This document shows positions 1 to 11,013 of a stretch of DNA of 64,000 nucleotides, one piece after another. Made by a program: the position numbers and the translations under genes. The stretch lies in the NCBI GenBank assembly GCA_038373885.1, contig JAWZYV010016933.1, positions 396,212 through 460,211 of the forward strand. Reading direction: 5' to 3'. Numbering within the stretch: the stretch's first letter is position 1; the number at the start of each line of letters is the position of its first letter. The notes under the pieces are model-generated. The model saw only the letters and a list, made by a program, of their open reading frames with translations. It did no database searches and was not told where the DNA came from. The DNA is from Cheiracanthium punctorium. Taxonomy: Eukaryota; Arthropoda; Arachnida; Araneae; Cheiracanthiidae.

Positions 1-345
1 TATTGGTACTATTGTCTGTAAAGCTTAGTTTATAAATACCGGTGGTTTCATCAGGATTTATATTATCTTTATCACTGCTAATGCGTTTGAAAATATTTTG
101 ATTGGGTTTTATTGGGATTTTGATATTTTTCTTTGCAGCTTCATTTGTGATTTTTAGGGCGGCTCCCCTGCAGTAGGGAATGGCATTGGTAAATTTTAGT
201 TTCAGATTTTGATAGTTATTAATTTGTTCCAGTTTTTTGATTCTCTTTTTAAAAAGGCTTTTATATATTGATTTTGGGTACCCTGCATTTTTACATTGAG
301 TTTTGATAAACTGCAGTTCTTCATTGAGTTTTGATAAACTGGAGT
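1..345 (-). repeat. Inverted arm of Penelope-like element 1
   Basis: This stretch is a near-identical reverse complement of about 622-958, the region coding for the linker and start of the GIY-YIG domain of the Penelope-like element that follows. It begins before the window. A roughly 27-bp piece (TTGAGTTTTGATAAACTG plus AGTTCTTC) is duplicated in tandem at about 297-350, just before the junction with the sense copy. Partial inverted copies at the 5' side are a known property of Penelope-like elements. Confidence 0.8.
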
Positions 346-352
346 TCTTCAT

Positions 353-1308
353 CTCATTATCTCAAAGATCCTCAAAGAAATCAACTCAATAGACAATAAC
401 ATACAATTCACCATAGAAATAGAGGAAAATGCCACCATTAACTACCTAGATGTCAAAATCAATAGAGATATGATGAATAATATTAATACTACAGTTTTTA
501 GAAAAGCCACCAATAATAACGAAATAGTAAATTTTAATTCAAAAACTCCATACAAATTTAAAATAGCCGCCATACGCTCCTATGTCAATCGCGCAATTAC
601 AGTTTGCTCAAACAAACACTCCTCAATGAAGAACTCCAGTTTATCAAAACTCAATGTAAAAACGCAGGGTACCCAAATTCAATATATAAAAGCCTTTTTA
701 AAAAGAGAATCAAAAAACTGGGACAAATTAATAACTATCAAAATCCGAAACTAAAATTTACCAATGCCATTCCCTACTGCAGGGGAGCCGCCCTAAAAAT
801 CACAAATGAAGCTGCAAAGAAAAATATCAAAATCCCAATAAAACCCAATCAAAATATTTTCAAACACATTCGCAGTGATAAAGATAATATAAATCCTGAT
901 GAAACCGCCGGTATTTATAAACTAAGCTTTACAGACAATAGTACCAATAAACAGGGCTGCTATATTGGCATGACAAAACGAAAAATCAAAGACCGAAAAA
1001 AGGAACATCAAACTGACATTAAATTCAATAAAACCACTACTGCCCTCGCAAAAATAGCCCAGGAACACCCCATAGAAATCAACTTTAACAATAGCCAAAA
1101 ACTCGCCAATTACAAAAACAGTCATTATGCCCTAAATATGGAAGCCCTACAGATTATAACCACAGATGGCGCTGTGAATGATATGACGCATGCGCAGATC
1201 GATCCTGGGTGGAACGCCCTGCTGAGGAAGAGAGCTGGCCATTTGGAACCAAGACTTATGCTAAAGAAGGTGGTGGCTGCCACCGATAGTGCTACATACG
1301 GATTTTAA
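353..1308 (+). pseudogene. Penelope-like element 1: RT C-terminus and GIY-YIG endonuclease, frameshifted
   Basis: Penelope-like elements encode one protein that joins a telomerase-like reverse transcriptase to a GIY-YIG endonuclease, used for target cleavage and reverse transcription. Only the C-terminal half is here. One frame runs from 353 (INYLDVKINRD, the end of the RT) to about 604; the other frame carries the linker (NAIPYCRGAALKI, IPIKPNQNIFKHI) and the endonuclease to a stop at 1308. The endonuclease motifs are visible as GIYKL at about 910 and CYIGMTKRKIKDRKKEHQ at about 957. A frameshift near 600 joins the two halves, so the copy is dead. The RT catalytic core is absent, because the element is replaced upstream by its own inverted arm. 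Confidence 0.8.
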
Positions 1309-1413
1309 TGTGTTTTTACCTGTTTTTAAATGTTTTTAACTATCCGTCACTTTACTTTTAAATTGCTTAACCAAGTTATTTTATTATTTTCTTTTAGAGC
1401 TTTCAGACATTTT

Positions 1414-1704
1414 CTATCTGCCAAGTCCCTCAATTGTGTTTTTTTTTTTTTTAGTTTCTAGTTTCTTTTTTGTTTCTTTTTGGGCTGTTGTTCTTAATTC
1501 TATTTTTTCAGTGCCTGGGAGATTTTTGATGGCTGTTTCAATGCTTACTATTGTGTCATTAATGTATATTTTTTCGTTCAAAATAAATTTAGGTCCTAAG
1601 TTTAAAATATTTTCTTGGTGGCTGTTAAGGGCCAAAGAAGATAGATTTAGGAATTGTTTTTCTTTATTACTGGCAGTCATCTTATTGTAATTTCTCCCCC
1701 TCAT
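1414..1704 (-). pseudogene. Penelope-like ORF N-terminal fragment, antisense
   Basis: On the minus strand a 96-codon open stretch reads FLNLSSLALNSHQENILNLG, then PKFILNEKIY, then IETAIKNLP. This looks like the N-terminal segment of a Penelope-like polyprotein (the L..GPKF region). It lies tail to tail with the sense fragment ending at 1308, so two pieces of the same family meet here in opposite orientation. It ends without RT motifs. The family call rests on motif resemblance and position. Confidence 0.5.
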
Positions 1705-1862
1705 CTAAAATTTTAGTTTCTTTCAATGTGTTTCTTGATAGTAGTTGTGCTCATATTTACTAAACTTTTTAATTTTGTGTGTGTGTTATGTTATATTCAT
1801 TTTCATTACAAAGATCTTTTAAATGAACCAACTGAACTTTGTCTACCAACTTCAACTTTGTA

Positions 1863-3109
1863 CGAGGGTTGCTATTTATATTTCTGGCCTAACAATGAAA
1901 CCACAAATATTTATGATCGAAATTGGTTTTATTGTTTTTCCAAAATATTCTCCATGAAGATCAATGCACTTTTGTATGCGTTCGAACCAATTGTCGAAGC
2001 ACTTTTTCCACTCCGATTGAGGTAACTGCAAAACATGCGTTTTGAATACATCAACCGTTTCTAAGGGTGTCGGAAATCGTTGTCCACGTAATTTATTTTT
2101 GATGTACAGGAATAAAAAAAGTCATTGTACCAAATCAGGGCTGCACGGTGAATGACCCATTAATTCGATGTTTTGGCATTTCAGAAAATCCTTTGTTTGA
2201 GCCGATGTGTTAGAGCTCATATTGTCATGATGAAGAATTATGCGTCTCTTCTTCTGCTTTTTTCGAATTTCTCCGGCGACTTCTGGCAAACAAATAGTCG
2301 TGTACCATTCAGAATTGACTGTCCTGCGTTGCTCTAACGCCAGTGTCGCCACGTGACCGGTAATGCCGAAGAAACAAGCAACCATTTGTTTCTATGTGCT
2401 TCTTGCTCGAACAATTTTTGTTGGATTTTGCTTGTCTTGGAAGACCCATACAGTCGATTGCTGTTTTGCTTCCGGCTCATATGCATAGATCCATGATTCG
2501 TCACCTGTGTGGATGTTATAAACAGCCTTTGATGTACCTAGGTTGTATTTTGTCAGCATTTCCTTGCACCAATCGATACGAGCCTTCTTTTGAGCATTTT
2601 TCAGATTATGCGGGATCCAACGCGAGCAAATCTTTTTTCTCGCAAATCTTTAAATCAATCTCACTATATGTCACATGACGATCTTGCCTAATCAGTTCTC
2701 GCATAGCATCGATATTTTATGGTAGAACAACCGATTTTGGTCGACCTACACGGAATTCATCTTGGATCGAACACCGACCACGATTAAATTCATTATACCA
2801 GCTTTTTACAGTGCTGTAGGATGGTGCTTCGTCGCTGTATAAAGATTTAAGTTCATCGAAGCATTCTTGTTTTGACAATCCACGTCGAAAGTTATGAAAA
2901 ATAATTGCACAAAATGTTCTCGAGTCAACTCCATTTTTTTTAACGAGATGGATTTTTAAATTTCCTGTAAATAAAACAAATCAATCTGAAATGGCAAATC
3001 GTTCGGAAGAATTTATGTTTACACATATCAAATTTTCGATTTACATCGTCTGCGATCGCCTATCCACGCTTTCTGTAGCCAAGGCCAGAAATATAAATAG
3101 CAACCTACG
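1863..3109 (-). mobile_element. mariner element, degenerate, TA target site
   Basis: Terminal inverted repeats are readable at both ends. The left end is CGAGGGTTGCTATTTATATT and the right end, reverse complemented, is CGTAGGTTGCTATTTATATT; both continue TTCTGGCC. They are flanked by TA at 1861-1862 and 3110-3111. The length of about 1.25 kb is the normal size for a mariner. Fragments of Penelope-like elements lie on both sides. Confidence 0.9.
1887..2934 (-). pseudogene. mariner transposase, multiply disrupted
   Basis: The product would have been a mariner transposase of about 345 residues (helix-turn-helix DNA binding plus a DD34D catalytic triad). Starting at the ATG at 2934 on the minus strand, the N-terminal part reads FDELKSLYSDEAPSYSTVKS and WYNEFNRGRCSIQDEF in one frame with stops. 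The catalytic part at about 2122-2385 keeps HHDNMSSNTSAQTKDFL and GHSPCSPDLVQ, which hold the second and third aspartates. The C-terminus near 1900 keeps WFERIQKCIDLHGEYFGK in another frame. Several frameshifts and stops make it a pseudogene. Confidence 0.85.
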
Positions 3110-3119
3110 TATAATTCAA

Positions 3120-4500
3120 TTTTATTTGAACTTATACCGAAATCCAATAGCTCTCTATCTTCAACTGATGATTTTATTAAATTTTTACGCGATTACAAAA
3201 TAAAAGAAAACAAAATCATGGTAAGTTTTGGTGTCATTAATTTATATTCCTCAATCGAATTAAAAGAGAATAAAGAAATTAATCAGTCTATCTCTCAATT
3301 GTATAATAATGTAGCAATAGCTAACACCCTTAACAGTACCATAAAACCTAATTCTTACAAACATATATTTTCAATTTAACGGTAATTTTGATAAACAAAA
3401 ACAAGGTTTCCCAATGTGATTTTCCATTTCGGGTATTATAGCAGAATGGAAATGAGGCAAATTGAAGTATACATGAAATTAAATAAAACGATAAAAGTCT
3501 GGTGGAGATATGTGGATGATATTTTTACTGTTCTTGAAAATAAAAATTTAGAAAACCTACCTAAGAGATAAATGAAATCAACAATAACATCCAATTCATC
3601 TTTGAAAGAGAAAATAACAGTGCAATTAATTACCTAGATGTAAAAATAATTAGAGACAAAGAAAATAAAATGCATAACACTATCTATCGAAAAACCAGAA
3701 ACAATAATCAACTTGTTGATTTCAAATCCAATACCCCCTTTAAATATAAAACAGCAGCTATTTGTTCATACATTAATAGAGCTATCAAAATCTGTTCCAG
3801 TGAAACCCTCTTAAAAGAAGAAATCAACTTTATTAAACATCAATGTAAAATAGCAAATTATTCTGAAAGAATTGTAAACAAAATCTTTAAAGTAAAAATT
3901 AAAAAAACTGAATATAATAACCAGTGCACAAAAAACAAAACAAACTTTCACTAAAGCAATCCCATACTGCAGAGGAATAGCCCCTAAAATAGCAAATATA
4001 GCTGCCAAAAAAGGAGTCCGCATTCCCATCAAGCCAAATAAAAACATTTTCAATAGTATTAGAACTGATAACAATGAAATAAACCAAGAAGAAATTACCA
4101 GCATCTACAAAATTAATCTTATGTTTGAAGAAAACAATAGTTCTGGTAGCTATATTGGTGTGACTAAAAGGAAAATGAAAGAAAGTAAAAAGGAACACAT
4201 TATATATATAACAATTTATGTTTTGGTAAACCAAGTACTGCCCAAGATTAGCTCAAACCACCCTCCTCACCATTGATTTTGATAATATTTGAAAAATTGC
4301 AAATTACAATAATAAAAGCTTACTGCCTAAAGAGAGAAGCAATAGAAATAATGAATGACTTCACTGCAGTTAATGACACAACTCGCACACACATTGACGA
4401 AAGTTAGTGGGTGCGGCTAAAAAGCATTAAAGAACGAGTAGCAAAGACACATTCAGACACCTGATGATGGCCATGTGCATGGACAAAAAGGCTTGATGCA
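3120..4500 (+). pseudogene. Penelope-like element 2: RT and GIY-YIG remnant
   Basis: A second, older Penelope-like copy. In order: RT motif MVSFGVINLYSSIELKENKE near 3218, QGFPM then SGIIAE near 3405, the catalytic WWRYVDDIFTVLENKN near 3505, NYLDVKIIRDKENK near 3640, the linker with AIPYCRGIAPKI near 3955, and the endonuclease SIYKINLMF with GSYIGVTKRKMKESKKEH near 4105-4200. Stops and shifts occur between blocks, for example the TGA after QGFPM. The 3' end (CTGATGATGGCCATGTGCAT at about 4462) matches the end of Penelope element 3 at about 38.9 kb. The 5' part of the ORF is missing. Confidence 0.8.
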
Positions 4501-4793
4501 AAATAGGTAATTGATGTGAAAACAGGTATAATAGTATATAATGTCTAATTAAGTCGTATTTTCAATTCAACTTTATATGCTGGAAAAACTATTTTAAACG
4601 AATTGGAATTCCAATTGTATGAGATCATTTTTACATGAAACAGGTAATTTTTTCACACAAATGATTCACTTTTTTGACTCTCAGAAATAAAATGGTGCTG
4701 AAGAGACCAAAAAATCACTTAAAAATGAGGAAACGGGTAGATTTTCAGATTTTTAGAGTAGTGCAGATTGTTTACTATATTTTTATACATGAT

Positions 4794-5257
4794 CATAGGT
4801 GCACCCATGGAGGGGGCTATGGGGACTGAAGCCCCCCCCCCCTAAAGGTAGGAAGTTAGAAGTGAAAAGCTTTAAAAAATGAAAATTGTCGCTAATGGAT
4901 TATTTTTTCTTTCTTTTTTTAATTGTCTTAGAGTTATTTCTAACAAAAAAAGACATTTATTTAAAAAGTTTTTAAATAAATGCTTACAGTTAGTTTATGA
5001 ATCACTGTTAATCTCGGTTACAATGTCACTGAAAAAAGCAGATAATTATTTATTATTCCATAACGAGTTACATTGCTTATGGGCTTGTGTTCTATGGGAC
5101 AGTCAAGTGGTACCGAATATGTAGACGTTATAAGAGAGTTGTAACTAATCGAGGTCACTATAACAGAGTTCAGCAGTATTTGTATGTCGCCCAACTCACA
5201 CACACTTTGTATGTCACATTTGTATGTCGCCCAACTAAAACCCTGGGTGCGCCACTG
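4794..5257. mobile_element. hAT-type MITE with 8-bp target duplication
   Basis: A perfect 8-bp direct repeat TACATGAT (4786-4793 and 5258-5265) flanks a 464-bp segment. Its ends are imperfect inverted repeats: CATAGGTGCACCCATGG on the left and, reverse complemented, CAGTGGCGCACCCAGG on the right. An 8-bp duplication and CA..TG ends fit the hAT superfamily. There is no transposase. A diverged relative lies at about 53581-53945. Confidence 0.75.
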
Positions 5258-5265
5258 TACATGAT

Positions 5266-5577
5266 TATGTGAAAATTTTCAAGCGGATCGTATAAGCGGT
5301 GTATATATTATTGCTTTTTTTGTTCTTAACCTTGTTATCTTTTTTGGGTAATGGAGGTAAAAGTTTTATATCTTGGATGTGTTGCCCATGATTGTTAGAG
5401 TCAGGAATCAGTGTAACTTATATAGTTACACTGACTTATGTGTAGGATAAAGCATGCCTCCTAAACCATTAAGCTTAATTATCTAGCCTTAGTATTCTTT
5501 TTTAAAATCTTTGCTGTTGGAATGAAACAAACTTGAGAAACTTTCTATAATATCCTTAAAAGCAGTTATCCTGATTC
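5266..5577. other. Unassigned AT-rich stretch
   Basis: No coding signal, repeat or structure recognised. It ends at the copia target duplication. Confidence 0.5.
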
Positions 5578-5582
5578 CTAAC

Positions 5583-5778
5583 TGTTGAGGTAATTGCATA
5601 AAAATCTAACTGTAACTGTTTTCAGTAAAAGTTTCTTATTATGTGCATGGCAACAGAGGTACCGTATTCTATTAACTTTTTTTCTTCTTGCCTGTCGTGT
5701 TAGTCCTGTTGCAATGTCTTTATGTTAAAATAAACGTCTTCCCTTTAATCGGCTTCTGAATTTTACTTATTTTTTACA
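5583..5778 (+). repeat. copia 5' LTR
   Basis: It begins TGTTGAGG and ends TTTTTACA. An AATAAA signal occurs in TTAAAATAAACG near 5728. It aligns along its length with the 3' LTR at 10814, with scattered substitutions and a short indel (CTGTAACTG against CTAACTG), so the insertion is not recent. The primer site should start just after it at 5779; the sequence there (GCAGTGCGTGGTTCTGA) is compatible but not decisive. Confidence 0.9.
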
Positions 5779-5836
5779 GCAGTGCGTGGTTCTGAATATT
5801 GAAAGCACCAGTGAAGAGAATTTTGAAAATTTGAAG

Positions 5837-7765
5837 TTTTTTATTTGAGCCATTCAATGGCAAGAATTTTTTAATTTCGAGTTTTCAAGTTAAAGCTATG
5901 TTTGCAGCTAAAAATTTAGATAAATATCTTGACAACAAATGCAAGCAGGATGATCCTGGAGAAGTGGAAGAAGGCTTACTCTTTGCTAATGACTTTGCTG
6001 GATGATCATATTATAGCAACGATGGCCAGCTCAACTTCGGCATTTCAGTTGCAGAAAGGATTAAAGTAGAAATATGCAAAGACAACTACGGTGAGTCAAA
6101 TTCTGGCAAGCAAGAAATTATCAATGATGAAAAAGAGGAAAGACTGCAGTATGCAGCAGCATATCGATGAACTGTTGAGAGTCGTAAATGATTTAAGAAC
6201 ATCAGGTGCTGATGTAAATGAGATGGATATAGTTATACATTTGTTGATGTCTTTTCCACCAGAATATGACTTTATCAAATCTAAGTAGAAAATCAACTAG
6301 ATGAAACTTTGACTTTGGATTTTGTCATCCAAAGACTGGTCAAAGCAAAAGCATTGAAATTAGGTGGAGAAAACATGAATTCCAAGAGTGTGCCAGTAAT
6401 TTGGGAAAATACTGTGGTTAGTGCTGCAAAAAGGAATATTGTATGTTACTCTTGTAAGCAAAAAGGCCATGTCGCCAAGAATTGTAAGAAGAAAGTTGTA
6501 ATTTGCTTTGAGTAGTTGTAATTTGCTTGTAGTTGTAATTTGCTTGTACGGCTGTGGACGTACTGGCCATTTCAAAAGAGAATGTAGAACAAAACCCAAG
6601 GAAGCTATGAAAGTGGAATTTGCTGCTGTAACTTTTGTGATGGGTAATACTCATGATAACCCTTTTCTTTTGGACTCTGGAGCTACATCTCACATGTGCA
6701 GTAAAAATGAATGGTTTGATAAATCGAAACCCTTATCTAGAACTGTTACTTGTGCATCTAAGAAAGAAAAGTTAAAAATTGATAGCATAGGAACTGTGAC
6801 TGGAACTTTGCAGGATAGAAAAATTACTCTTACGGATGTATTATATGTGCCTGATTTAAATGGAGAACTTACATCAGTGAAAAATATTCAGAATGCACTG
6901 TTATTTTTAAGGGTGGCAAAGCATTTGTAGATAAATGTAATGAGCGTTTCGCAATTGGTGAGCTTAATAACAAAGGTCATTTTGTGAATGAATTCTTCCC
7001 TGTCAAAGCTCAATAGTGGAACATGATGCAAAACTGTGGCACCGGCGAATGGGACATTCATCAAATAAAGTATTAGAAGAAATGGGTCCACCAGTATTGA
7101 AAGATTTTCGTGAAGAATGCACTATAGCAAAGCATTCCAATAAGCCAATTGGAGAAGGACCTAGGCATCGAGAAAATGTACAATGAAGATGATATGTTCA
7201 GGCATTTGTGGTCCCATGGATCCTCAAATGAGCTGGTGAAAAGTATTTTGCAACTCTCATTGATGATTTTTCAAGATTTTGTGAAGTACATTTGCTGAAA
7301 CATAAGAATGAAATAGTTGAAGTTTTTAATGGATTTATTAAGCAAAATCCAATGCTGTGCCAATGCTAAAGAATATGTAACAGGCGAACTAGTTCATTGT
7401 TCGTAAGATGTGGTGTCTGCATTCTGAAACCCAACTCCATGTCCATGGAATTAGCCGACACTTAACTTTAAACAGCAAATGCAATCGAAAACACTAGTAA
7501 ATGCGTGCTGTGTTTCTAAGCTAACCCAGATGAGCCTGCAATGTGAGGTAGAATGTAACCTAAATGTAAAACAGTATGTATATAAAAGATATATGTTTAG
7601 TGTTATGAGTGCCTCTTCATTTCGCTCCTTCATGCCCAGACGCACGCCACCTCGTACATAAGAAAGCTGACATGCTGATAGATCCTGCACCTCTGTACAT
7701 AGCTCCTTTAAATGGAGTTTCTCAGAGAGCGAACAAATGTCTATTGGAGAAGGCTAGAGCCTGGG
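5837..7765 (+). pseudogene. copia gag, protease and integrase remnant
   Basis: Gag starts with a stretch reading FEPFNGKNF and QVKAMFAAKNLDKYLD. A helical gag block follows (HIDELLRVVNDL at 6151 on), then a zinc knuckle CYSCKQKGHVAKNC at 6444-6485 (CX2CX4HX4C) and a second damaged knuckle GCGRTGHFKREC at about 6550. Protease keeps LLDSGATSHM near 6667. The pre-integrase motif LWHRRMGHSSNKVLEEM is near 7035. Integrase keeps TLIDDFSRFCEVHLLKHKNE near 7258 and the glutamate region NGVSQRANKCLLEKARAW near 7712-7765. Frames change several times, so there is no intact polyprotein. The sequence leaves copia right after the last motif. Confidence 0.85.
6494..6545 (+). repeat. Three short tandem copies in copia gag
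   Basis: The 15-mer AGTTGTAATTTGCTT occurs at 6494-6508, 6514-6528 and 6531-6545, between the two zinc knuckles. The expansion introduces a stop and separates the knuckles into different open stretches. Confidence 0.85.
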
Positions 7766-8384
7766 CAATCGCCTGATGGTCCGGTGCTCTAAACCCACAA
7801 TTTTGCAATGCAACATTTGCAAGGTGGGGGACTATGTATGTTGTATGCTGAATAATGGCCTCGGTATCTAAACTAGAAAAAGATTAAAATTTCAATGAGC
7901 TTTATAAAACAATTTGAAACACACATTGGGACAAGCAGGGTACACTTCAAAAGCAAAAAAACTAGCACTGGCACGTAATGGAAGCTCAGGACCGGCACGG
8001 CGATCTCCACTTCCTTAGAATAGAGAATTTAAAAAGACTGATGTATCTAAAAATTGTAAACATTACTGTCTATACACCTTTATATACACTTAGGTCATAA
8101 CTGACCCATAATGTCTTAAAAGCAACTGTCAGAATAAGAAAATGTGTTTAAAAAAAAAAAATTAGCACACCCATATTTCTGTGAAAAAATGAAATATATA
8201 GATGGTAACTCTAAATTTACAATTTTTTTCGTGTTTGTGTTTGACACATTATATGCTGTATTTTAATTTATTTGAAACATAATGTATTATTAGTGATGTT
8301 AGTAAAACGAAACAAAAGAATGTTCAAAGCTTTCTTTTGCATATAGAGAAAATTTTTAATTACCATTTCTAGACAGCCCCACCC

Positions 8385-8612
8385 ATGGCCGAACGCATAG
8401 CGCTCTCAATTAGGAGGTGGAAGTTGCCTGATTCAAGCCCAAGACATGTCCATCGACGCAACCGTTTGGAGTTTTCCGTGGTTTTATTCGAAACTTAGAG
8501 TAAATATGCATTAAGACCACTTAGAAAGACTGCCAATTAGGGCACCCCCATCGGTCAATACCCCCTAGTGTAGATAAGTGGCCGTAACCGCACAAAAATA
8601 AATCTAGATTAC
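8385..8612 (+). mobile_element. tRNA-derived SINE, copy 1
   Basis: The head has a tRNA-like A box (TGGCCGAACGCATAGCGC at about 8395) and B box (TGATTCAAGCCC at about 8430). A body with TTTCCGTGGTTTTATTCGAA follows, and the tail is GTGGCCGTAACCGCACAAAA then ATAAAT. The same family recurs at 45271-48468 (split) and, on the minus strand, at 36165-36384. There is no open reading frame. Pol III transcription and LINE-driven mobility are inferred from the family type. Confidence 0.65.
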
Positions 8613-9534
8613 TTATGGCCCGTTGAAAAAGAAAAAACAGAATTTGCATTGGGTGTTAAAAATACTTCAAAGCATTATTTTCAAATTAGCTGAGTCAAGT
8701 ATTTCTTCGTTTCCTGCAGAGTCTGGGGGAAAAAAAGCGTAATTACAAAACACGAATTTTTCACTTGCTGTCTTGTATGCTAGAACAGAAAATTAGTTAA
8801 GTGATTTCAGTTTTGCCTATAATTGAGTAAATTATTGGAGAGGCTCGTGCCCCATCCATGAGCCCGTATAACTGTACACCTGTAATCTGAGTATGCCAGA
8901 CAAGTTCCTTAACTAAAACGCCAATGACCTCCATTAAGTGAGTGGGCACGAGGACTAACTGATCAATCTTTCTTTTAATTTTTACCTAATTTTCTTTAAC
9001 TATTAACGATTATTTTAAATCATAAAGAATCTTATCCAATTCATTTAAAAATGGATTATACATATGGATTTACATCTAGTAAGACCGGATAAAGTTAAAA
9101 TAAGCTTATCAAATTTGAAACAGAAATGCTAAAACTTTTTATTTGGCTAAAATTTTAAATTCCACTAAATTCTGTAATTTCTGCATAATCTAATTTCTGG
9201 TACTTTATCATAGCAATAAACCAGTTTTTTAAAACTGGTATTTGTTGAAAGTCTATTTCGAATTTTTGATTGTACATTTGTACAAAAGTTAAGGTTAAAA
9301 AAAATATTTCAATAGCAGCATTGCTTGCTGGACGAAGAGGAGGTGTACAAGTAATGAGCAAAAATCATTTGAAATTTCACAAACTTTCGACACACTTTTC
9401 ATCATTTATCAGCCTTGACAGTTCTGACTACTTGTTCTGTGAAATAGAGTTGGGAAATGGGTCTTCTTTTAATTCAGAGTTAATACCTCATGTTATAAAC
9501 TCAGTATTAGTTTCTCTTAACCACACTTCCTTTC

Positions 9535-9835
9535 TTTCTTATAATTTAAATATTCACATCTGTACTTCGGGTATAGTAAATATACTACAAGGTGACATGG
9601 CAGAATGGCTTGTTCAAATTTCTACTTTTTAGGATAATGAGGTTTTAAGTTTTTAGATATTCACACCATTACATGGCATGCGTCTGCTATGATAGCTGAA
9701 TGATTTTGTATAGTGTTCAAGGCAATTGATACTGTTTGATAACGTCTTTTACTAGTCTTTGAAAATTGAAATCCTGAATACCATTCCCAATGTTTGTATC
9801 CATTTCTTCATAGTGTTCATTAGCCATTTGTAAAT
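9535..9835 (-). pseudogene. hAT transposase fragment, copy 1
   Basis: Read on the minus strand: EEMDTNIGNGIQDFNFQRLV, then LNTIQNHSAIIADACHV, then KFEQAILPCHLV with PKYRCEYLNYK, in shifting frames. The last two blocks resemble the C-terminal half of hAT-family transposases (a Dx(T/S)TIADA-type helix, then HFLA..L.PKYRG). The same peptide blocks recur at 48540-48920, which supports former coding. No catalytic residues can be assigned. Confidence 0.5.
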
Positions 9836-9889
9836 GCTATTTTATTATTGTTTACTTTTTTACTAGCAATTATGGTTTGTTTTTAATTC

Positions 9890-10702
9890 TGAGTTGGCTA
9901 CTTTGAATGGAAGTTGGTTAGGTGATCAGTTGCTGCAGAAAGAATTTGAAATGCCAAAACCTGAAGTTGCTAATGAGTTTGTGGGAATATGCCTGGGATA
10001 CTCAGAAGACTGTCTCAGTTTGATTCAAGAAGCATATAGTAAAAAGCTCTTAAACAAATTTAATATAACTGATTGTAAACAGTGTGATACATCACTTGTG
10101 CCAAAGTCTTTGAACAAGGTGAAAATTTTCACAACACTTATCGAGAACCGGTTGTGCTCTGCTCTATTTGTCTATGTCAACATGGCCAGATATACTTTTT
10201 TCAGTGAACTGTTTAAGTCAACTTCAAAACCATCCAACTGTAGCTGCTTGGACAGGTTTGAAAAGAGTACTGCGTTACTTAAAAGGGACTTCTAATCTTA
10301 AATTAATGTTTCAGAAATGTAGTAGTGACAATATTGAAATCTCTCTTTTTGTAGATGCAGATTGGGGGCTGATGCATGAGATCGAAAATCTGTTTCTGGA
10401 TATATTGTCATGCTGAATAATTGTCCAGTTACTTGGTGTGTGAATAAGCAAACTGCTGCTGCTTTGTCTTCAACAGAGGAAGAAATCTTGGCCTTAGCAA
10501 AAGCAGTACAAGATTTAATCTTACTATGCAATGTAACTAGAGAAATTCTAGTGGGTAAAAATCTAATCGTTAATATCTATGAGGTCAATCAATCAGCTGT
10601 AAAAGCTGTGTTAAGTGAAAATCATTGTTCTGGGTTAAAGCATTTAGATATCAAACTAAAATATATTCATGAAGCTACTGAAAAATATAAGATAAATCTT
10701 TA
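9890..10702 (+). pseudogene. copia reverse transcriptase end and RNase H remnant
   Basis: Picks up copia pol near the end of RT: KEFEMPKPEVANEFVGICLG, then SLIQEAYSKKLLNKFNITDC. After a frameshift near 10165 it continues MSMSTWPDILFSVNCLSQ and GLKRVLRYLKGTSNLKL. RNase H follows, with SLFVDADWG at about 10347, ALSSTEEEILALAKAVQ at about 10460, EVNQSAVKAVL at about 10580 and KHLDIKLKYIHEATEKYK at about 10638. The YVDD core is absent. The stop is at 10703. At least two frameshifts make it inactive. Confidence 0.85.
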
Positions 10703-10813
10703 ATATGTACCCAGATGAAGATCAGTTGCTCAACTTCTTTGCCAAGAGTTTGTCCAAACAAAGATTGTGGAAATTAAAACAGATGTGCTACCTTATATGC
10801 GATTAAAGGAAGG

Positions 10814-11008
10814 TGTTGAGGTAATTGCATGAAAATCTAACTAACTGTTTTCAGTAAAAGTTTCTTTTTGTGTGTATGGTAGCGGAGGTACCATATTCTA
10901 TTAACTCTTTTTCTTCTTGCCTGTCGTGTTAGTCCTGTTGTAATTTCTTTATGTTAAAATAAATGTTTTCTCTTTAATCAGCCTTTGAATTTTTTATAAT
11001 TTTTTACA
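10814..11008 (+). repeat. copia 3' LTR
   Basis: Starts TGTTGAGGTAATTGCATG directly after a purine-rich tract AAAGGAAGG (10805-10813) that fits the polypurine primer, and ends TTTTTTACA at 11008 before the CTAAC duplication. It carries TTAAAATAAATG near 10952 as the poly(A) signal. Confidence 0.9.
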
Positions 11009-11013
11009 CTAAC

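Larger units (their letters stand above)
7760..9860 (-). mobile_element. hAT element fragment inside copia (relative of 44777-54028)
   Basis: 7763-7945 aligns with 44785-44985 (shared tracts such as GCTCTA, GCAACAT and ATCTAAACTA, and GATTAAAATT then CAATGAGCTTTATAA). 9530-9855 aligns with 48540-48920 and 51060-51100, parts of the long hAT element downstream. Both segments belong to that element in the same order, so this is a second, truncated copy lodged in copia. The outer CAGGGCCGGA terminus and a target duplication are not visible here, consistent with deletion at the edges. An independent SINE lies inside it at about 8385-8612. Confidence 0.65.
5583..11008 (+). mobile_element. copia LTR retrotransposon, full span, internally rearranged
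   Basis: Two LTRs of about 195 bp start with TGTTGAGGTAATTGCAT and end with TTTTTTACA. They are flanked by the perfect 5-bp duplication CTAAC at 5578-5582 and 11009-11013. Between them lie decayed gag, protease and integrase segments, then a foreign block (about 7760-9860, hAT and SINE sequence), then the end of reverse transcriptase and RNase H. The domain order protease, integrase, RT, RNase H is that of Ty1/copia. Most of RT is missing, so the foreign DNA replaces coding sequence instead of simply interrupting it. Confidence 0.92.

Noticed and set aside
1726..2025. 99-codon + strand ORF
   Set aside because: Runs across the mariner left end and is a shadow.
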